From Planctomycetaceae bacterium (GTDB lineage Bacteria; Planctomycetota; Planctomycetia; Planctomycetales; Planctomycetaceae), in assembly GCA_014762625.1 (NCBI GenBank), contig JABURQ010000174.1, positions 36,662 to 100,661 on the forward strand: a stretch of 64,000 nucleotides of DNA. Reading direction: 5' to 3'. Both the position numbers and the translations under genes were made by a program. Position 1 is the first letter of the stretch. The number at the start of each line of letters is the position of its first letter. Below, piece by piece: positions 16,609-26,781 of this stretch. The notes beneath the pieces are model-generated. The model did no database searches. It was given only the letters and a program-made list of their open reading frames with translations, and was not told where the DNA came from.

Positions 16609-18593
16609 GATCGATTGCGTCGCAGGTAGGACTGGCGAATTTCTTCTCGCGTGACGCGACCATCCTGATCGAGGTCGAGATTTCGAAACCCAAATCGTCC
16701 GATGGCGGGAGGAAGTTCGTCTCTGAGAATCACGTCATCTCGATCCAGGTCGAATTTCTGGAAGTACCGGTCCGTATACTCATCGGCCGCCTGTTTGACG
16801 GCTGCCGTCGGTCCCGCTGGTTTTGACTCTCGAACGATGGAATCGCTCGAGGATTCGCGACGTGGTACCGCCACTTCCAAAAAGCCGATTGCCATCTCCT
16901 GGTACGTTTGATCGCCCCAGGTGACGTAGACACTCGGATCCGGATTGGAAGGATTCCTTTCGGAATTATCAAAATGCGAGACAAACGAAATCCTGTCGAC
17001 GTCATCCAGGTCGAGCGGTTCGGCAAACGCATAAACGTGCTGCCAGTTAAAATCGTATTGAGGAACGTTCAACAATGTCGTCTTGCGTTCCCCCGAGTGA
17101 GCAAACAGACGGAAACTTTTTCCTCTCAGGTGCATGTGAGGTGCAACCGCCAGGAGTTTTCCATTGGGGGGGAGATTCCTACGCGAGGCCTGGACCGGAT
17201 AATTTTCTTCGTGAGGTGGGATTTCAAAGTCGTGATTGATCGCGGCCAGCGTGAACAATTCGTGCGTCACCTCGGATTCTTCGGCAAAAGATAATCCCAG
17301 ATGCGTCAAATCCTCTTCCGCTGTTCCCGTGGGGGTGTAGTGCATCTGAAAAACAAGTTTCGATCCAGCCGGGATACGTCGTGCATAGCCAGCGGGCAGA
17401 GGCAACGCTCGTTGACCGGGTACATAAGCCGTCAACCACCCGATGCCCTGAGCCTCAGTGCCATCGGGCGGACGCACAAAGACAATACAATGGTGGACGA
17501 CGGATCGATTTCCGGGCAACACCTGAGCCTCGGTAATCCAGGTCTCTTTTTCGAAGCCGGGATCGACCACATAGTACTGGTATTCTACAAACTCATCAGC
17601 GGGGACTCGAAAGGGATGTTTCCCCATGGGCAGAACCAGATCCGGTTCGCGTTCGAGTTGCCACTGACGATCGTTACTCACCGGCTGACCGACGACCGGT
17701 GCTGGCAAGTCTTCGGGATCTCCGAACGGCATTCCTCCTGTGACCCATTCTTTGAAGACCTGTTTTTCGGCTTCCGGCATCAAACGGGCGTTGACGAATG
17801 AACCATGTTTGGGATCGGCATTCCAGGGCGGCATACGGCCGTTTTCCAGCACCTCAACCATCATGGGAGCCCAGCCGAGAACTTCGTCATACTCCGTCAA
17901 AGAGAACGGGCCGATCTCTCCCGGTTGATGACACTCGATGCAATGTTTTTGCAACAGACGCGAGATTTCCCTGGCGTAAGTGATTTCAGTGGTGACTTCG
18001 CCATTGTCCACGCGACCGATCAGACATCCGACGCCTTCGGTTCGAGAGACGGTGACCGGCTTTCCCGCCAGCAATTCTTCCAGTGCCTGCTTGAGGTCCG
18101 CTCGGGTGGTCTGCGAACGTTTGACTCCCGGCTGATACTCATTGTCGATACGACCGTGATACTTAATCTGTAAGCGGTGATCGAGGACAAAGACTTCCGC
18201 CGTCCGCCTGGCGGAATACTGATCGGCAATCCGGTTGTCGTAATCTTTGACCAACGGGAATTCAATTCCCGTCAGCATGACGAACTCTTGCAAATCCTCG
18301 ACGGAATCGTGGAGATTGCTTCCAACGCCGATGAACGTGACTCCCTGAGAAGAAAGTTGTTCTGAGAGTTTCTGCAAGCGTGGACCATACAATCGAGCGA
18401 CGGGACACTCCGCCCCGAGAAAACAGACAACTGTGTAGCGTTCCTCGTCTGTCTGTTGAACTAGAACCGGCTGGTTGTTCAACGATTTGGCCGAAAACGC
18501 CAGGGAGTATTCGTCATTCGCGAAACTTTCTGCCGGGGACAACAAACCCGGCAATACACACCACAGAAACAGGACATGAACACGCATAATCAA
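16605..18593 (-). CDS. redoxin - cytochrome c - copper type II monooxygenase - EF-hand fusion protein
   Basis: 662 residues with signal peptide (cut near SFANDE). Domains in order: a thioredoxin-fold redoxin (about 30-180; AECPVARLYG with single Cys63, so not a CXXC disulfide reductase); one haem motif CIECH at 218-222 followed by GRMPPWNADP, typical of planctomycete fusions; a PHM-like copper ascorbate-dependent monooxygenase region (about 330-590) with HHC (SVVHHCIVF), QMHYTPTG and PHMHLRGK as probable copper ligands; and two EF-hands near the C-terminus (DLDRDDVILRDE and DLDQDGRVTREE). It should act outside the cytoplasmic membrane as an oxidase or hydroxylase. The substrate is unknown. 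It is the first gene of a unit with the MMPL exporter. Confidence 0.88.
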   Translation of the reverse strand: MIMRVHVLFLWCVLPGLLSPAESFANDEYSLAFSAKSLNNQPVLVQQTDEERYTVVCFLGAECPVARLYGPRLQKLSEQLSSQGVTFIGVGSNLHDSVEDLQEFVMLTGIEFPLVKDYDNRIADQYSARRTAEVFVLDHRLQIKYHGRIDNEYQPGVKRSQTTRADLKQALEELLAGKPVTVSRTEGVGCLIGRVDNGEVTTEITYAREISRLLQKHCIECHQPGEIGPFSLTEYDEVLGWAPMMVEVLENGRMPPWNADPKHGSFVNARLMPEAEKQVFKEWVTGGMPFGDPEDLPAPVVGQPVSNDRQWQLEREPDLVLPMGKHPFRVPADEFVEYQYYVVDPGFEKETWITEAQVLPGNRSVVHHCIVFVRPPDGTEAQGIGWLTAYVPGQRALPLPAGYARRIPAGSKLVFQMHYTPTGTAEEDLTHLGLSFAEESEVTHELFTLAAINHDFEIPPHEENYPVQASRRNLPPNGKLLAVAPHMHLRGKSFRLFAHSGERKTTLLNVPQYDFNWQHVYAFAEPLDLDDVDRISFVSHFDNSERNPSNPDPSVYVTWGDQTYQEMAIGFLEVAVPRRESSSDSIVRESKPAGPTAAVKQAADEYTDRYFQKFDLDRDDVILRDELPPAIGRFGFRNLDLDQDGRVTREEIRQSYLRRNRS

Positions 18594-18814
18594 TCGCTGA
18601 CTCGTTTAAAGAAAAAGAGAGGTTTGACTGAATAGCCTACCCGGCTTGAGTCTGCACAGTTTCAGTGAGATTCATCATAAGAGGATTTGGTGAACCAGCA
18701 AGGGGAAACCGCACAGGTGCATTTCATCGACGCGAGCAAGTCGTGGTACAAATCCTGAAATTTACGGAGAGGATCACGCCCGCTAAGCGGTGGGCTTCGG
18801 CGCGGAAAAGGTGA
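18594..18814. other. divergent upstream region
   Basis: Between the fusion gene and the sulfatase remnant. No gene and no clear promoter recognised. Confidence 0.4.
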
Positions 18815-19015
18815 AAAAGCCTCCCCGGGCCGCCTGAGAGCGACTCGCGAGACGACTGGATTCACTTGAGGGATCCCTCCGAGAAGACCGATCTGGCTGG
18901 CCAGGAAACTGATCGAGCGGCTACCATGCTGAAGCGTCTCAAGATTTGGTACAACGACACCCAACGCATCGCCACCCCTCAACCAGGCGGTTGGCCACGA
19001 AATCACCAATGAGGA
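18815..19015 (+). pseudogene. remnant of a sulfatase C-terminus
   Basis: Open from 18815 after an in-frame TGA and ending in TGA at 19013-19015. It translates to about 66 residues without a plausible start. The sequence runs DPSEKTDLAGQET, then MLKRLKIWYNDTQ, then ATPQPGGWP, which has the form of the end of a sulfatase (the DPxExxDLA motif and a C-terminal helix). The rest of the gene is not recognisable upstream. It sits directly before an intact sulfatase, so it may be left over from a tandem copy. The call is by eye only. Confidence 0.4.
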
Positions 19016-19031
19016 CAACAGGAGTAACAAC

Positions 19032-20465
19032 ATGAGTCTCAAAATTCTGCGAATGATGATCATTGTCCTTTGGCTGTCATCCGGCGCGAGTGGAGCCTCA
19101 GAGAAACTCAATGTGTTGTTGATCACTGCCGACGACCTGGGAGTCCAACTTTCCTGCTATGGTGACCCGATTGCCCGGACGCCCCACATCGATGAACTCG
19201 CCCGGAACTCGGTCCGGTTTCAAACGGCATACGTGAGTCAGGCCTCCTGCAGTCCCTCGCGATCCACGATGTTCACAGGCTTGTACCCGCACGGTAACGG
19301 TCATTATGGACTGGCGAATGCCAACGTCGGCTTTCAGGTTCACGAAGAATTGTACGATGACTTGTTGCCCAATGTGCTTCAGCGGGCCGGCTATCGCACG
19401 GGCATCATCGGAAAATTGCACGTCAATCCGGAAAAGGAGTTCCAGTTCGATATGCGGCAAGGAAAAGGATTCGGAAGTCGGCAAGTGAAACAACAAGTGC
19501 AATATGCCCGAGAGTTTGTGAACCAACCGAGCGATCGCCCCTGGTTTCTGATGTTTAACATGTTTGATCCACACGTGGCCCGAAAACGTCTTCCAGATGG
19601 AGGGCGAGGACCACAATACTTCCCCGATCGAGTGGAAGGATTGCCGGAATCTGTTCTGAAAGCGGACGACGTTCCTCCCTGGTCCTGGCAACAGATCGAC
19701 TCACCAGCCCAGCGCACCAAGATCGCCGGCTATTATAACTGCGTGCATCGCATCGACGCTGCGATCGGAATGCTGACTGACTTGCTGCACGAAACAAATC
19801 ACTGGGCCGACACACTGATCATCTTTTTGGGAGATCACGGACCACCATTTGCGCGTGGAAAGACCAGCTGTTACGAAGCGGGACTGCGTGTCCCGTTTCT
19901 GGCTCGCTGGCCGGGGGTTTCAGAATCCCATGTTTCGAACCGGCTCGTGGGAAGTGTCGACATCTACCCGACAATTCTCGATGCGGCGAATATCGAGATA
20001 CCGGACCAATTGCATGGGCGCTCGCTCCGGCCCGTTCTGGTGCCCTCAGATTCTGTTGATTGGCGCAAGGCTTTGGTGGCGGAATTCCACTATCACGGTG
20101 CTGCACCTTTTTTCCCGCGACGCGCCATCACTGATGGGCGATTCAAGCTGATACATAACCTTCGGGCGGGGGAGTTGTTGGCTTCACCGTCCGTTGACGG
20201 TGACCGGGCTAATATTCTGGCGCAGCAACTGAGTGCCGACCATCCGGCCCGGTTAGCCATGGAGCGCCTGCAGGATCCGCCGGAATGGGAGTTGTACGAT
20301 CTCAAAAACGACCCGATCGAGTTTGACAATCTGTCGAACGATCCTGCAATGGCCGGAGAGGCACATCGACTGAAGCAGGCGCTACGCGATTGGCAACAGC
20401 GGACGGAAGATCCCTTTACGGATGCCGAGTTTCGTGAAAAGATCGAAACGAAGTATCAAAAATAG
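19032..20465 (+). CDS. secreted sulfatase (type I, formylglycine)
   Basis: 477 residues with signal peptide (MMIIVLWLSSGASG) and AGGAG 8 bases before the ATG. NVLLITADDLG opens the alkaline-phosphatase-like fold with metal-binding Asp pair; the formylglycine site is CSPSR within SQASCSPSRSTMFTG; GIIGKLHV and FLGDHG supply further active-site residues. The C-terminal part carries the usual ELYDLKNDPIEFDNLS segment. It resembles the heparan N-sulfatase/sulfatase S1 group. Planctomycetes use many sulfatases on sulfated algal or host glycans; the substrate is not known. Confidence 0.93.
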   Translation: MSLKILRMMIIVLWLSSGASGASEKLNVLLITADDLGVQLSCYGDPIARTPHIDELARNSVRFQTAYVSQASCSPSRSTMFTGLYPHGNGHYGLANANVGFQVHEELYDDLLPNVLQRAGYRTGIIGKLHVNPEKEFQFDMRQGKGFGSRQVKQQVQYAREFVNQPSDRPWFLMFNMFDPHVARKRLPDGGRGPQYFPDRVEGLPESVLKADDVPPWSWQQIDSPAQRTKIAGYYNCVHRIDAAIGMLTDLLHETNHWADTLIIFLGDHGPPFARGKTSCYEAGLRVPFLARWPGVSESHVSNRLVGSVDIYPTILDAANIEIPDQLHGRSLRPVLVPSDSVDWRKALVAEFHYHGAAPFFPRRAITDGRFKLIHNLRAGELLASPSVDGDRANILAQQLSADHPARLAMERLQDPPEWELYDLKNDPIEFDNLSNDPAMAGEAHRLKQALRDWQQRTEDPFTDAEFREKIETKYQK

Positions 20466-20579
20466 TACAATGATGGCTAATCGTTCAATTGCTTCCCATT
20501 TTCCAGAAATGCGACTGGCAGATGGTTCTTCACACAATCGTTGACTTCGTGAGGGAATGTTGGAGAACTAGGAAGTCGT

Positions 20580-22526
20580 GTGAGTTTTTTAATGATTGAT
20601 TCAAAAAATATTCATTCCGTTGTCGTCATGCTCGTGATGGTTGTGGCGGTCTGCTTTTCAAGCCGCGGCACTTGCACGGCTCAGTCGCCCGAACGCGCGA
20701 CTCTGTCTGATCGTAAAGCAGACGCCGAGAAGTTCTTTCGAGAGCGCGTGACACCGTTTATCAAAACCTATTGTATGGAGTGCCATCAAAACAGACGACC
20801 CACAGAGGCTGGCCTCAGTTTCACTCCAGCCCTGCAGACTCCAGGGCATGCTGCCTTCAGCGAGAAGTGGGAGAAAGCGGCCGCTCGAGTGGAGGCGCAC
20901 GATATGCCGCCGGACGGGTTGGACCAACCGACGGACGAAGAACGTCAGATGTTTATCGAGTGGTTGGAGAAGGTCAAGTATCTCAGCCCCAGAGATCCGG
21001 GGCCGTTTGTCATTCGTCGGTTAACCAAAACGGAATACGGAAACACCTTGCGCGATCTGTTTGGTATCGACCCGAAGATTGCTGAGACGTTACCGGACGA
21101 AGTGAGCGGCGAAGGATATCTCAATTCTCTCTCGCCCCTGCAACTCGAACAGTATCTTGCGATTACCGAAGAGGTGCTCAATCAGGTCCTGGCCTCTGAT
21201 AATTCCCCGCCCACAAAACTGCAACAGCGACTGTTTGGTGAGCCACTCCCCGAGGCCGAGACTCGGCAGGCGGCCCGGAAAGTTGCCCAATCACTGACGA
21301 AAAAAGTTTACCGACGACCGGCCTCCGCTGACGAGCTGAAGGTCTTGATGGACGTGTTCGATCTGGGACAACAAAATGATCTCTCCGATCGCGCGTCTCT
21401 GCGTTTGATGCTCAAGGCGATGCTGGTGTCTCCACAGTTTCTGTTCATCACGCCGGCTGAGAAGTTCGACGATCAGGACGATTCTGAGAATAAGATTGTT
21501 CCTCTAGATGATTACCAACTCGCATCCCGGTTATCGTACCTGTTGTGGGAAACCATGCCGGACGATGAGCTGATGGCGCTGGCTGACGCAGGAACGCTGC
21601 ACGAGGTGGAGGTTCTGAAAGCTCAGGTGAAACGTATGCTGGAAGATGCTCGTTCCCGCGCTCTGTTTGATGGCTTCGGCACGCAGTGGCTCGGGCTTAG
21701 AGATCTCCACGAGAGGACATTCGATCCGGAAAAGTACCCTCAAATGACCGACGAGATGCGATCGGCGATGTACGACGAAGCCCGTCTCTTTTTTGAAAGT
21801 GTCATGCGCGAGAACCGCAGCATCGCCAGTTTTCTCGACAGTCACTACACATTTCTCAATGAAGACCTGGCGACAATCTACGGGCTCGAGGAAACCGTTC
21901 GAGGCTCGCACATGCGAAAGGTCAAATTGTCCGATCGCAATCGAGGTGGGCTGTTGGGGATGCCGGGAGTTCTGGCGGCCACCTCGTTTCCCAATCGCAC
22001 CAGCCCCGTCAATCGCGGAGTCTGGGTACTGGAGCAGGTGCTCGGTGACCGCGTTCCCGCCGCCCCGCCCAATGTACCAGCACTGGAGAAACAGGAAGAA
22101 CAGTCGATCGCCAACTTGACTCTCCGCGAACGGACCGAACTGCACCGTTCCGATCCGGTTTGTGCCAACTGCCATCGATTGCTCGACCCGATCGGATTTG
22201 GTCTGGAAAACTTCGATGCCATCGGGCGTTGGCGTGATCGGGACGAGAACGGGAAATCGATCGACGCCTCCGGCGAGCTTCCCGATGGGAGTCGTTTTTC
22301 GAATCCCCGGGAATTGAAGGAAATGATTGCCGGGCGTCTCGATGATTTTTCCCGCAATCTGATGGAGAAACTGTTAGCCTATGCCTTATGTCGCAAGTTG
22401 GAAGGCTACGATGAGATTGTCGTCGATGAGTTGATGCAGAAACTCGCTCAGGATGACTATCGCATGCAAACTCTGGTCACACTGGTCGTTACCAGCTATC
22501 CCTTCACCCATCGACGAACTGAATAA
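20580..22526 (+). CDS. DUF1592/DUF1588/DUF1585/DUF1587 cytochrome c-type protein (PSD1-like family)
   Basis: 648 residues; GTG start with AGGAAG upstream, although the ATG at 20592 is also possible. Signal peptide, then an N-terminal haem motif CMECH in the planctomycete cytochrome form, DUF1587 ([19 protein letters not shown]), DUF1595 (VYRRPAS), DUF1592 ([20 protein letters not shown]), DUF1588 ([20 protein letters not shown], with a second motif CANCH in [12 protein letters not shown]) and DUF1585 at the end. It is paired with the DUF1552 gene 43 bases downstream, as in most planctomycete genomes. The role is thought to be extracytoplasmic redox, but it is unproven. Confidence 0.92.
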   Translation: MSFLMIDSKNIHSVVVMLVMVVAVCFSSRGTCTAQSPERATLSDRKADAEKFFRERVTPFIKTYCMECHQNRRPTEAGLSFTPALQTPGHAAFSEKWEKAAARVEAHDMPPDGLDQPTDEERQMFIEWLEKVKYLSPRDPGPFVIRRLTKTEYGNTLRDLFGIDPKIAETLPDEVSGEGYLNSLSPLQLEQYLAITEEVLNQVLASDNSPPTKLQQRLFGEPLPEAETRQAARKVAQSLTKKVYRRPASADELKVLMDVFDLGQQNDLSDRASLRLMLKAMLVSPQFLFITPAEKFDDQDDSENKIVPLDDYQLASRLSYLLWETMPDDELMALADAGTLHEVEVLKAQVKRMLEDARSRALFDGFGTQWLGLRDLHERTFDPEKYPQMTDEMRSAMYDEARLFFESVMRENRSIASFLDSHYTFLNEDLATIYGLEETVRGSHMRKVKLSDRNRGGLLGMPGVLAATSFPNRTSPVNRGVWVLEQVLGDRVPAAPPNVPALEKQEEQSIANLTLRERTELHRSDPVCANCHRLLDPIGFGLENFDAIGRWRDRDENGKSIDASGELPDGSRFSNPRELKEMIAGRLDDFSRNLMEKLLAYALCRKLEGYDEIVVDELMQKLAQDDYRMQTLVTLVVTSYPFTHRRTE

Positions 22527-22569
22527 CATTTGAAGAGCCAACACGGAGCATAGACGTACGGGAGCTTCC

Positions 22570-23958
22570 ATGAATCAAAACACAATCATTGATCGTCGCG
22601 CTTGTCTGAAAGGAGTGGGCGCTTCACTTGCGTTGCCTTTGCTGGAGACCATGGGCTGGGCTGAAGCGAAAGAGAACAGCCTTCTCAAACCGCCGGTCCG
22701 TATGGGATTCATGTACATGCCCCACGGCGTGATCATGGATGAATTCTGGCCTCAGAATGCCGAGAGCTTCCTGACATCGCCACCGCCCGCGCTCGATTCG
22801 CTGCGACCGATCCTCGATCAGTGCCTGTTGATGAAGGGGATTGCGGGAGTTCCCAACGGTCCCTACAGAGGTGCGCCTCATGCACTCGAGCTCTCGACGT
22901 GGCTCACAGCAGCGTTGCCTGATCCCGACAAACGGGACGAAATCAGCATTTCGATTTCCGCCGACCAGATTGCGGCCAACGTCCTGGGTGCCTTCACGAC
23001 GTTGCCCTCGTTGGAGCTTGCCACCATGCCGCAAACGTGGAAGGAGAATCAGGCAGGGCTCAACGAGGCTTATTATTCGCACTGCAGCTTCCGATCGCCC
23101 ACCCAGGCGGTCCCGGCCGAGATCAATCCGCGAAATGTGTTAAATCGCTTGTTCAACAAGGATGAAAAAGGCACCGGGCAGAAACCGAAAGGGATGAACC
23201 CGCTAGATCGGAGCATGTTGGACCTGGTCCTCGGCGGCGCACGCGATCTACGACGAACCCTCTCGCCGACCGATCAGCGAAAATTGGACGAGTATCTCGA
23301 CAGTGTGCGTTCGGTGGAACGGCGGATTGCCGCCATCGAACTTCGACAAAAAGAGGCCGCTTTGGAAAAGGCGGGTGTTCGGTCCAGCCGGCGCCACGAT
23401 TCGGACTCCCCACCAATTGAGATCAAAATTCCCGAGGGAGACAAACGTAGCGAGTACATGCAGGTGATGTGCGATCTCAACATCCTGGCCTTTCAGACCG
23501 ATACCACTCGCGTCTGCACCTACATCGGATCGACCCCGAACGGCGTGTCGTATCCCGAATTGGGCTTCACGGACAAACACCATTCGACGACCCACCACAA
23601 TAACCAACCGGAGAAGGTCAAAAAGGTCGCCGCGATCACCAAATTCAATATCGATCAGTTTGCCTACATGGTCAATAAAATGGCGAACCTGCGCGAGGGT
23701 GATGGCACGCTCCTGGATAACTGCATCATGATTTGGGGGTCGGGGCTCGAAGACGGCAACAAGCACCGCCGGGAGAACCTGCCGTTCATCATCGCGGGCA
23801 AGGGGGGCGGTTCGGTCAACACGGGGCGTTTTTTACCGAATGTGAAGGGGAACCAAGGCGATCTGCTGACGTCCTTGCTGAAGTGCGCCGGTGTCCCCAC
23901 GGATCGTCCGGTCGGCATCGCTACCAAGGAAATCAAAGAGATCTACGCCGATACGTAA
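22570..23958 (+). CDS. DUF1552 protein
   Basis: 462 residues with a Tat-like start ([19 protein letters not shown]). [17 protein letters not shown] and the later [28 protein letters not shown] stretch are conserved DUF1552 features, as is the [15 protein letters not shown] motif. It is related to the DUF1501/alkaline-phosphatase-like group. It forms an operon with the DUF1592 protein; the two are thought to act together outside the cytoplasm. Function unknown. Confidence 0.92.
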   Translation: MNQNTIIDRRACLKGVGASLALPLLETMGWAEAKENSLLKPPVRMGFMYMPHGVIMDEFWPQNAESFLTSPPPALDSLRPILDQCLLMKGIAGVPNGPYRGAPHALELSTWLTAALPDPDKRDEISISISADQIAANVLGAFTTLPSLELATMPQTWKENQAGLNEAYYSHCSFRSPTQAVPAEINPRNVLNRLFNKDEKGTGQKPKGMNPLDRSMLDLVLGGARDLRRTLSPTDQRKLDEYLDSVRSVERRIAAIELRQKEAALEKAGVRSSRRHDSDSPPIEIKIPEGDKRSEYMQVMCDLNILAFQTDTTRVCTYIGSTPNGVSYPELGFTDKHHSTTHHNNQPEKVKKVAAITKFNIDQFAYMVNKMANLREGDGTLLDNCIMIWGSGLEDGNKHRRENLPFIIAGKGGGSVNTGRFLPNVKGNQGDLLTSLLKCAGVPTDRPVGIATKEIKEIYADT

Positions 23959-24386
23959 TCGCATCGGTCGGTCTGTTGCATCTCCTCGATGTGATCGATC
24001 GTGATTATGTGTTCGTAGGTCATGCCGAAAAGTAGCTTCGGAAGAAGAAGGTGGGCGAGCTCCATTTGTCCACGAATTCCCGGTCACGCTCTGCACGCCA
24101 AAGTGAGTCCTCTTACAAGCCTATGGATTCATACAACCGCTTTGACCAGAGCGTGAGCTTCTTCCCATCGGACTCCACTCCCCGCGAAAGAAATTAACCC
24201 TTCAACGAATGGGGCCACTTTCGCTGCAGGTTATTGCTGTGTGTCTAAGAGTAAATGTGCACTGTCTTTGTCTTGGCCTGAGAGGCATCCCCCTCCACAT
24301 AATCGTCATAATCGTTAAATATTCCCAGTTGGGGAGACGATGAAAGTCGTAGCAAGTCTTGTACTGATGAGTAGTGCTGGTGGGGA
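23959..24386. other. intergenic, no gene recognised
   Basis: About 430 bases between the DUF1552 gene and the porin. No terminator with a T-run was found. A GGTGGGG stretch just before 24387 serves as the ribosome-binding site of the porin. Confidence 0.5.
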
Positions 24387-25829
24387 ATGGTTCGGTTTCT
24401 GGTTCAATTCGGACTTTGCAGTGCGCTCTGGTGCGTTTTCCTCCTGGGGAATCTTTGCGCTCAACAGATTGCTCCCCAGACCTCAAGCCCGGCAGAATCG
24501 CCGACGCTACAGCAAATTCAGTGGCGTCTCCAGGCGCAGCAACGCGAGATCACGCAGTTACGCGAAGAACTACATAGGTCGATTGCAGCACCTCCCTTAC
24601 CGACCCCCAACAATCAACAGGAAGTGCAAGGTCGCGCGACGCTGAATGGTTCGCTGCGTAGTTCCCCCTCGCCTCTCGAGAACCCCATCATCGCTCAACT
24701 TTCAGAAGATCAATTTACCCAGGTCGGATCAAGCCAGAGCACGGGACTCAACCTGAATACCTACACTTCGTTGTTCGATGAGGGGATTGTGATCGAATCG
24801 GACGATGTGGCGCTGAAGATCGGCGGTTACGTCAAAGTCGATTTCATCAAAGATTTCAATCCCATCGCGGATGAGTTCGCTTTCAACACACGAACCATCG
24901 AGGTCAATGCCCGGGATCGCGAGAACAGCAATGTCCATGCGCGGCAGTCTCGACTGAACTTTGACACTCGCTGGAATACCGAGGCGGGGCCCGTTCGCGC
25001 CTTCATCGAGGCGGACTTTTTCGGAGCCGGGAATGCCTTTCGTTTGCGCCATGCGTATGGTGAAGTGCAAAGTTTGATCGTCGGACAAACCTGGTCCACG
25101 TTCGCCAACGTGCGAGCGTTGCCACCCACTTTGGATAACGAGGGTTCGGCCTCGGTCATCAGTCGTCGTCAGGGGCAGATTCGCTGGACGGAAGAACTCT
25201 TGGTGCAGGAATTAACCTTCAGCCTGGCCATTGAAGATCCCCAACTCGCTCTGACGGAGAGTTTTGCCGCGCTTGATGTCAGGGGACTCAATGAATCCCC
25301 CGATCTGGTGACCAGATTTAAATATTCCGATGATGACACCAGTTTCATGCTGGCGGCTGTTGTCCGACAACTAGGGGCCATCACTCCCTCAGGTTCCAAA
25401 ATCGAGCAAGCGGCCTGGGGAACGAACTTTTCGATGTCACACCGAGTCACCTCAAAGGATGAAGGGTACATGCAAATTGTGGTCGGTGAGGGAATCGGTT
25501 CTTACAAAGGAATTGCCGATGTCGTGACCGACGGAATTTCGCGTGCCGGACTGCTGCCCGCCCTCGGTTGGATGGTCGGTTGGAATCATCGCTGGACTGA
25601 ACAATTACAATCGAATTTGACCTACTCGGAAAACGTGCTGGACAATCCCGGCTATCAACCTGGCGATGAGTTGCATCGCAATACCTATTTCGCCACGAAT
25701 GTCATTTGGGCTCCCGCACAGAACTTCTTCACGGGAATCGAATACCTGTATGGAATTCGTGAGAATGTGAATGGAGACGACGCGGAAGCCCATCGTCTGC
25801 AAACCAGTTTCGGTTTTTATCTGCCGTAG
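24387..25829 (+). CDS. DcaP-like outer-membrane porin
   Basis: 480 residues. Signal peptide (LCSALWCVFLLGNLCAQ), then a short coiled coil (LQAQQREITQLREELHRS) as in trimeric DcaP porins, then a beta-barrel beginning with IGGYVKVDFIKDF. Features of the DcaP family seen are HARQSRLNFDTRW, VRAFIEADFFG, LRHAYGEV and VGQTWSTFANV. The protein ends in GFYLP. DcaP porins take up small acids such as dicarboxylates; the substrate here is not known. Confidence 0.88.
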   Translation: MVRFLVQFGLCSALWCVFLLGNLCAQQIAPQTSSPAESPTLQQIQWRLQAQQREITQLREELHRSIAAPPLPTPNNQQEVQGRATLNGSLRSSPSPLENPIIAQLSEDQFTQVGSSQSTGLNLNTYTSLFDEGIVIESDDVALKIGGYVKVDFIKDFNPIADEFAFNTRTIEVNARDRENSNVHARQSRLNFDTRWNTEAGPVRAFIEADFFGAGNAFRLRHAYGEVQSLIVGQTWSTFANVRALPPTLDNEGSASVISRRQGQIRWTEELLVQELTFSLAIEDPQLALTESFAALDVRGLNESPDLVTRFKYSDDDTSFMLAAVVRQLGAITPSGSKIEQAAWGTNFSMSHRVTSKDEGYMQIVVGEGIGSYKGIADVVTDGISRAGLLPALGWMVGWNHRWTEQLQSNLTYSENVLDNPGYQPGDELHRNTYFATNVIWAPAQNFFTGIEYLYGIRENVNGDDAEAHRLQTSFGFYLP

Positions 25830-25867
25830 CAGTTCGTGGCACGTTGGACGTATCGTGATCGGGCTGA

Positions 25868-26137
25868 TCAAAATAGAATGCCAATCCCCACGTAAGAAAA
25901 GAAATTGGCCGACTGGTCATTTAAGCCCCATCCTACCCGCACACCGAGTTCGACGACTTCATAGACCTCAATGTGATAGCCGGGTGAAAGGTAGTGTTTG
26001 TCGGAATCTCCGGTGGGCGCTTCCGTAAAGATCCCAAAATACTCCAGATGAATGTTTCCCGCGTCTCCGACCGGCATTTTCACCACGGTCGATGGCGTCC
26101 ACTGCCAGGTCGATTCGCCGTCCCCGGTGAGTTGCGG
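25868..26137 (-). pseudogene. C-terminal fragment of an outer-membrane beta-barrel protein
   Basis: The minus frame opens after a TGA at 26138-26140 and gives about 89 residues with clear beta-barrel character: LTGDGESTWQWTP, HLEYFGIFTEAPTGDSDKHY, ELGVRVGWGLND and a terminal YVGIGILF ending in Phe. A GTG at 26086 could start a shorter frame, but it has no signal peptide and lies mid-strand. Upstream the frame is broken and I could not follow it in the other frames. It resembles the end of MetA-pathway-type (phenol degradation) outer-membrane proteins. Probably a decayed gene. Confidence 0.5.
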
Positions 26138-26781
26138 TCAGAGAACGTTCGCTGCGGGACGCCAGTTTGAATGTTGCGGAAGAGTGTGTTGGACGGAGGA
26201 AGGATTTCCCGACAGTGGCGGTGACGCTGATTTTCAGAACCTGAGACGGAGAGACTTGGTCCGCACGATCGCACAGAAATGTCCGGTTGCGGCCACTCAA
26301 TTCTCGCAGACGATGTTCCCCAACCCAACGACACAGTCGTCGCAGGCGATGACAAGCGCTGCAGGCCGGAACGCGGTCAACCCTTTGTCCACCTGGCGAT
26401 TATGAATCCTGAACCCGGGAGCCTGTCAAGCAATTTGGGCATTCCTAAAAATCTGGTCGAAGACTGGAGGAGTGTCGGGGTTCGGTGATCATTACAGGAG
26501 GTGTTCGGAAAGCGGAGGCTCTCCCGGCTCGTTGAAGCTGGGGGAGAGACGCTGACCGACCAGGCTTACCAAACGGAAGATTGGTTACTTTTCTCTCACA
26601 AATGAGGTCAACTGGCTAAAAAACGACTCCTGTACTTGATTTTGGTTCTTCCCCCCTGTCAGTATGGACGTATAGTGAATTGTATAGCTCGACGTGATTT
26701 GGTCCTCGATCACGTGGAGAAACGCTTCCTTTGCGAGCAGCATGGTTCGAATTGCCCCGACCTACCAAATAGTCGCTTCCG
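26138..26781. other. non-coding or decayed region
   Basis: About 640 bases without a convincing gene. The part next to the beta-barrel fragment may be its decayed 5' portion. Upstream of the FHA gene no clear promoter was seen. Confidence 0.4.

Noticed and set aside
18662..19126. 154-codon minus-strand frame with a Leu-rich hydrophobic stretch
   Set aside because: The hydrophobic run is the antisense of the sulfatase signal-peptide region. It also runs over the sulfatase-like remnant, which reads better on the plus strand.
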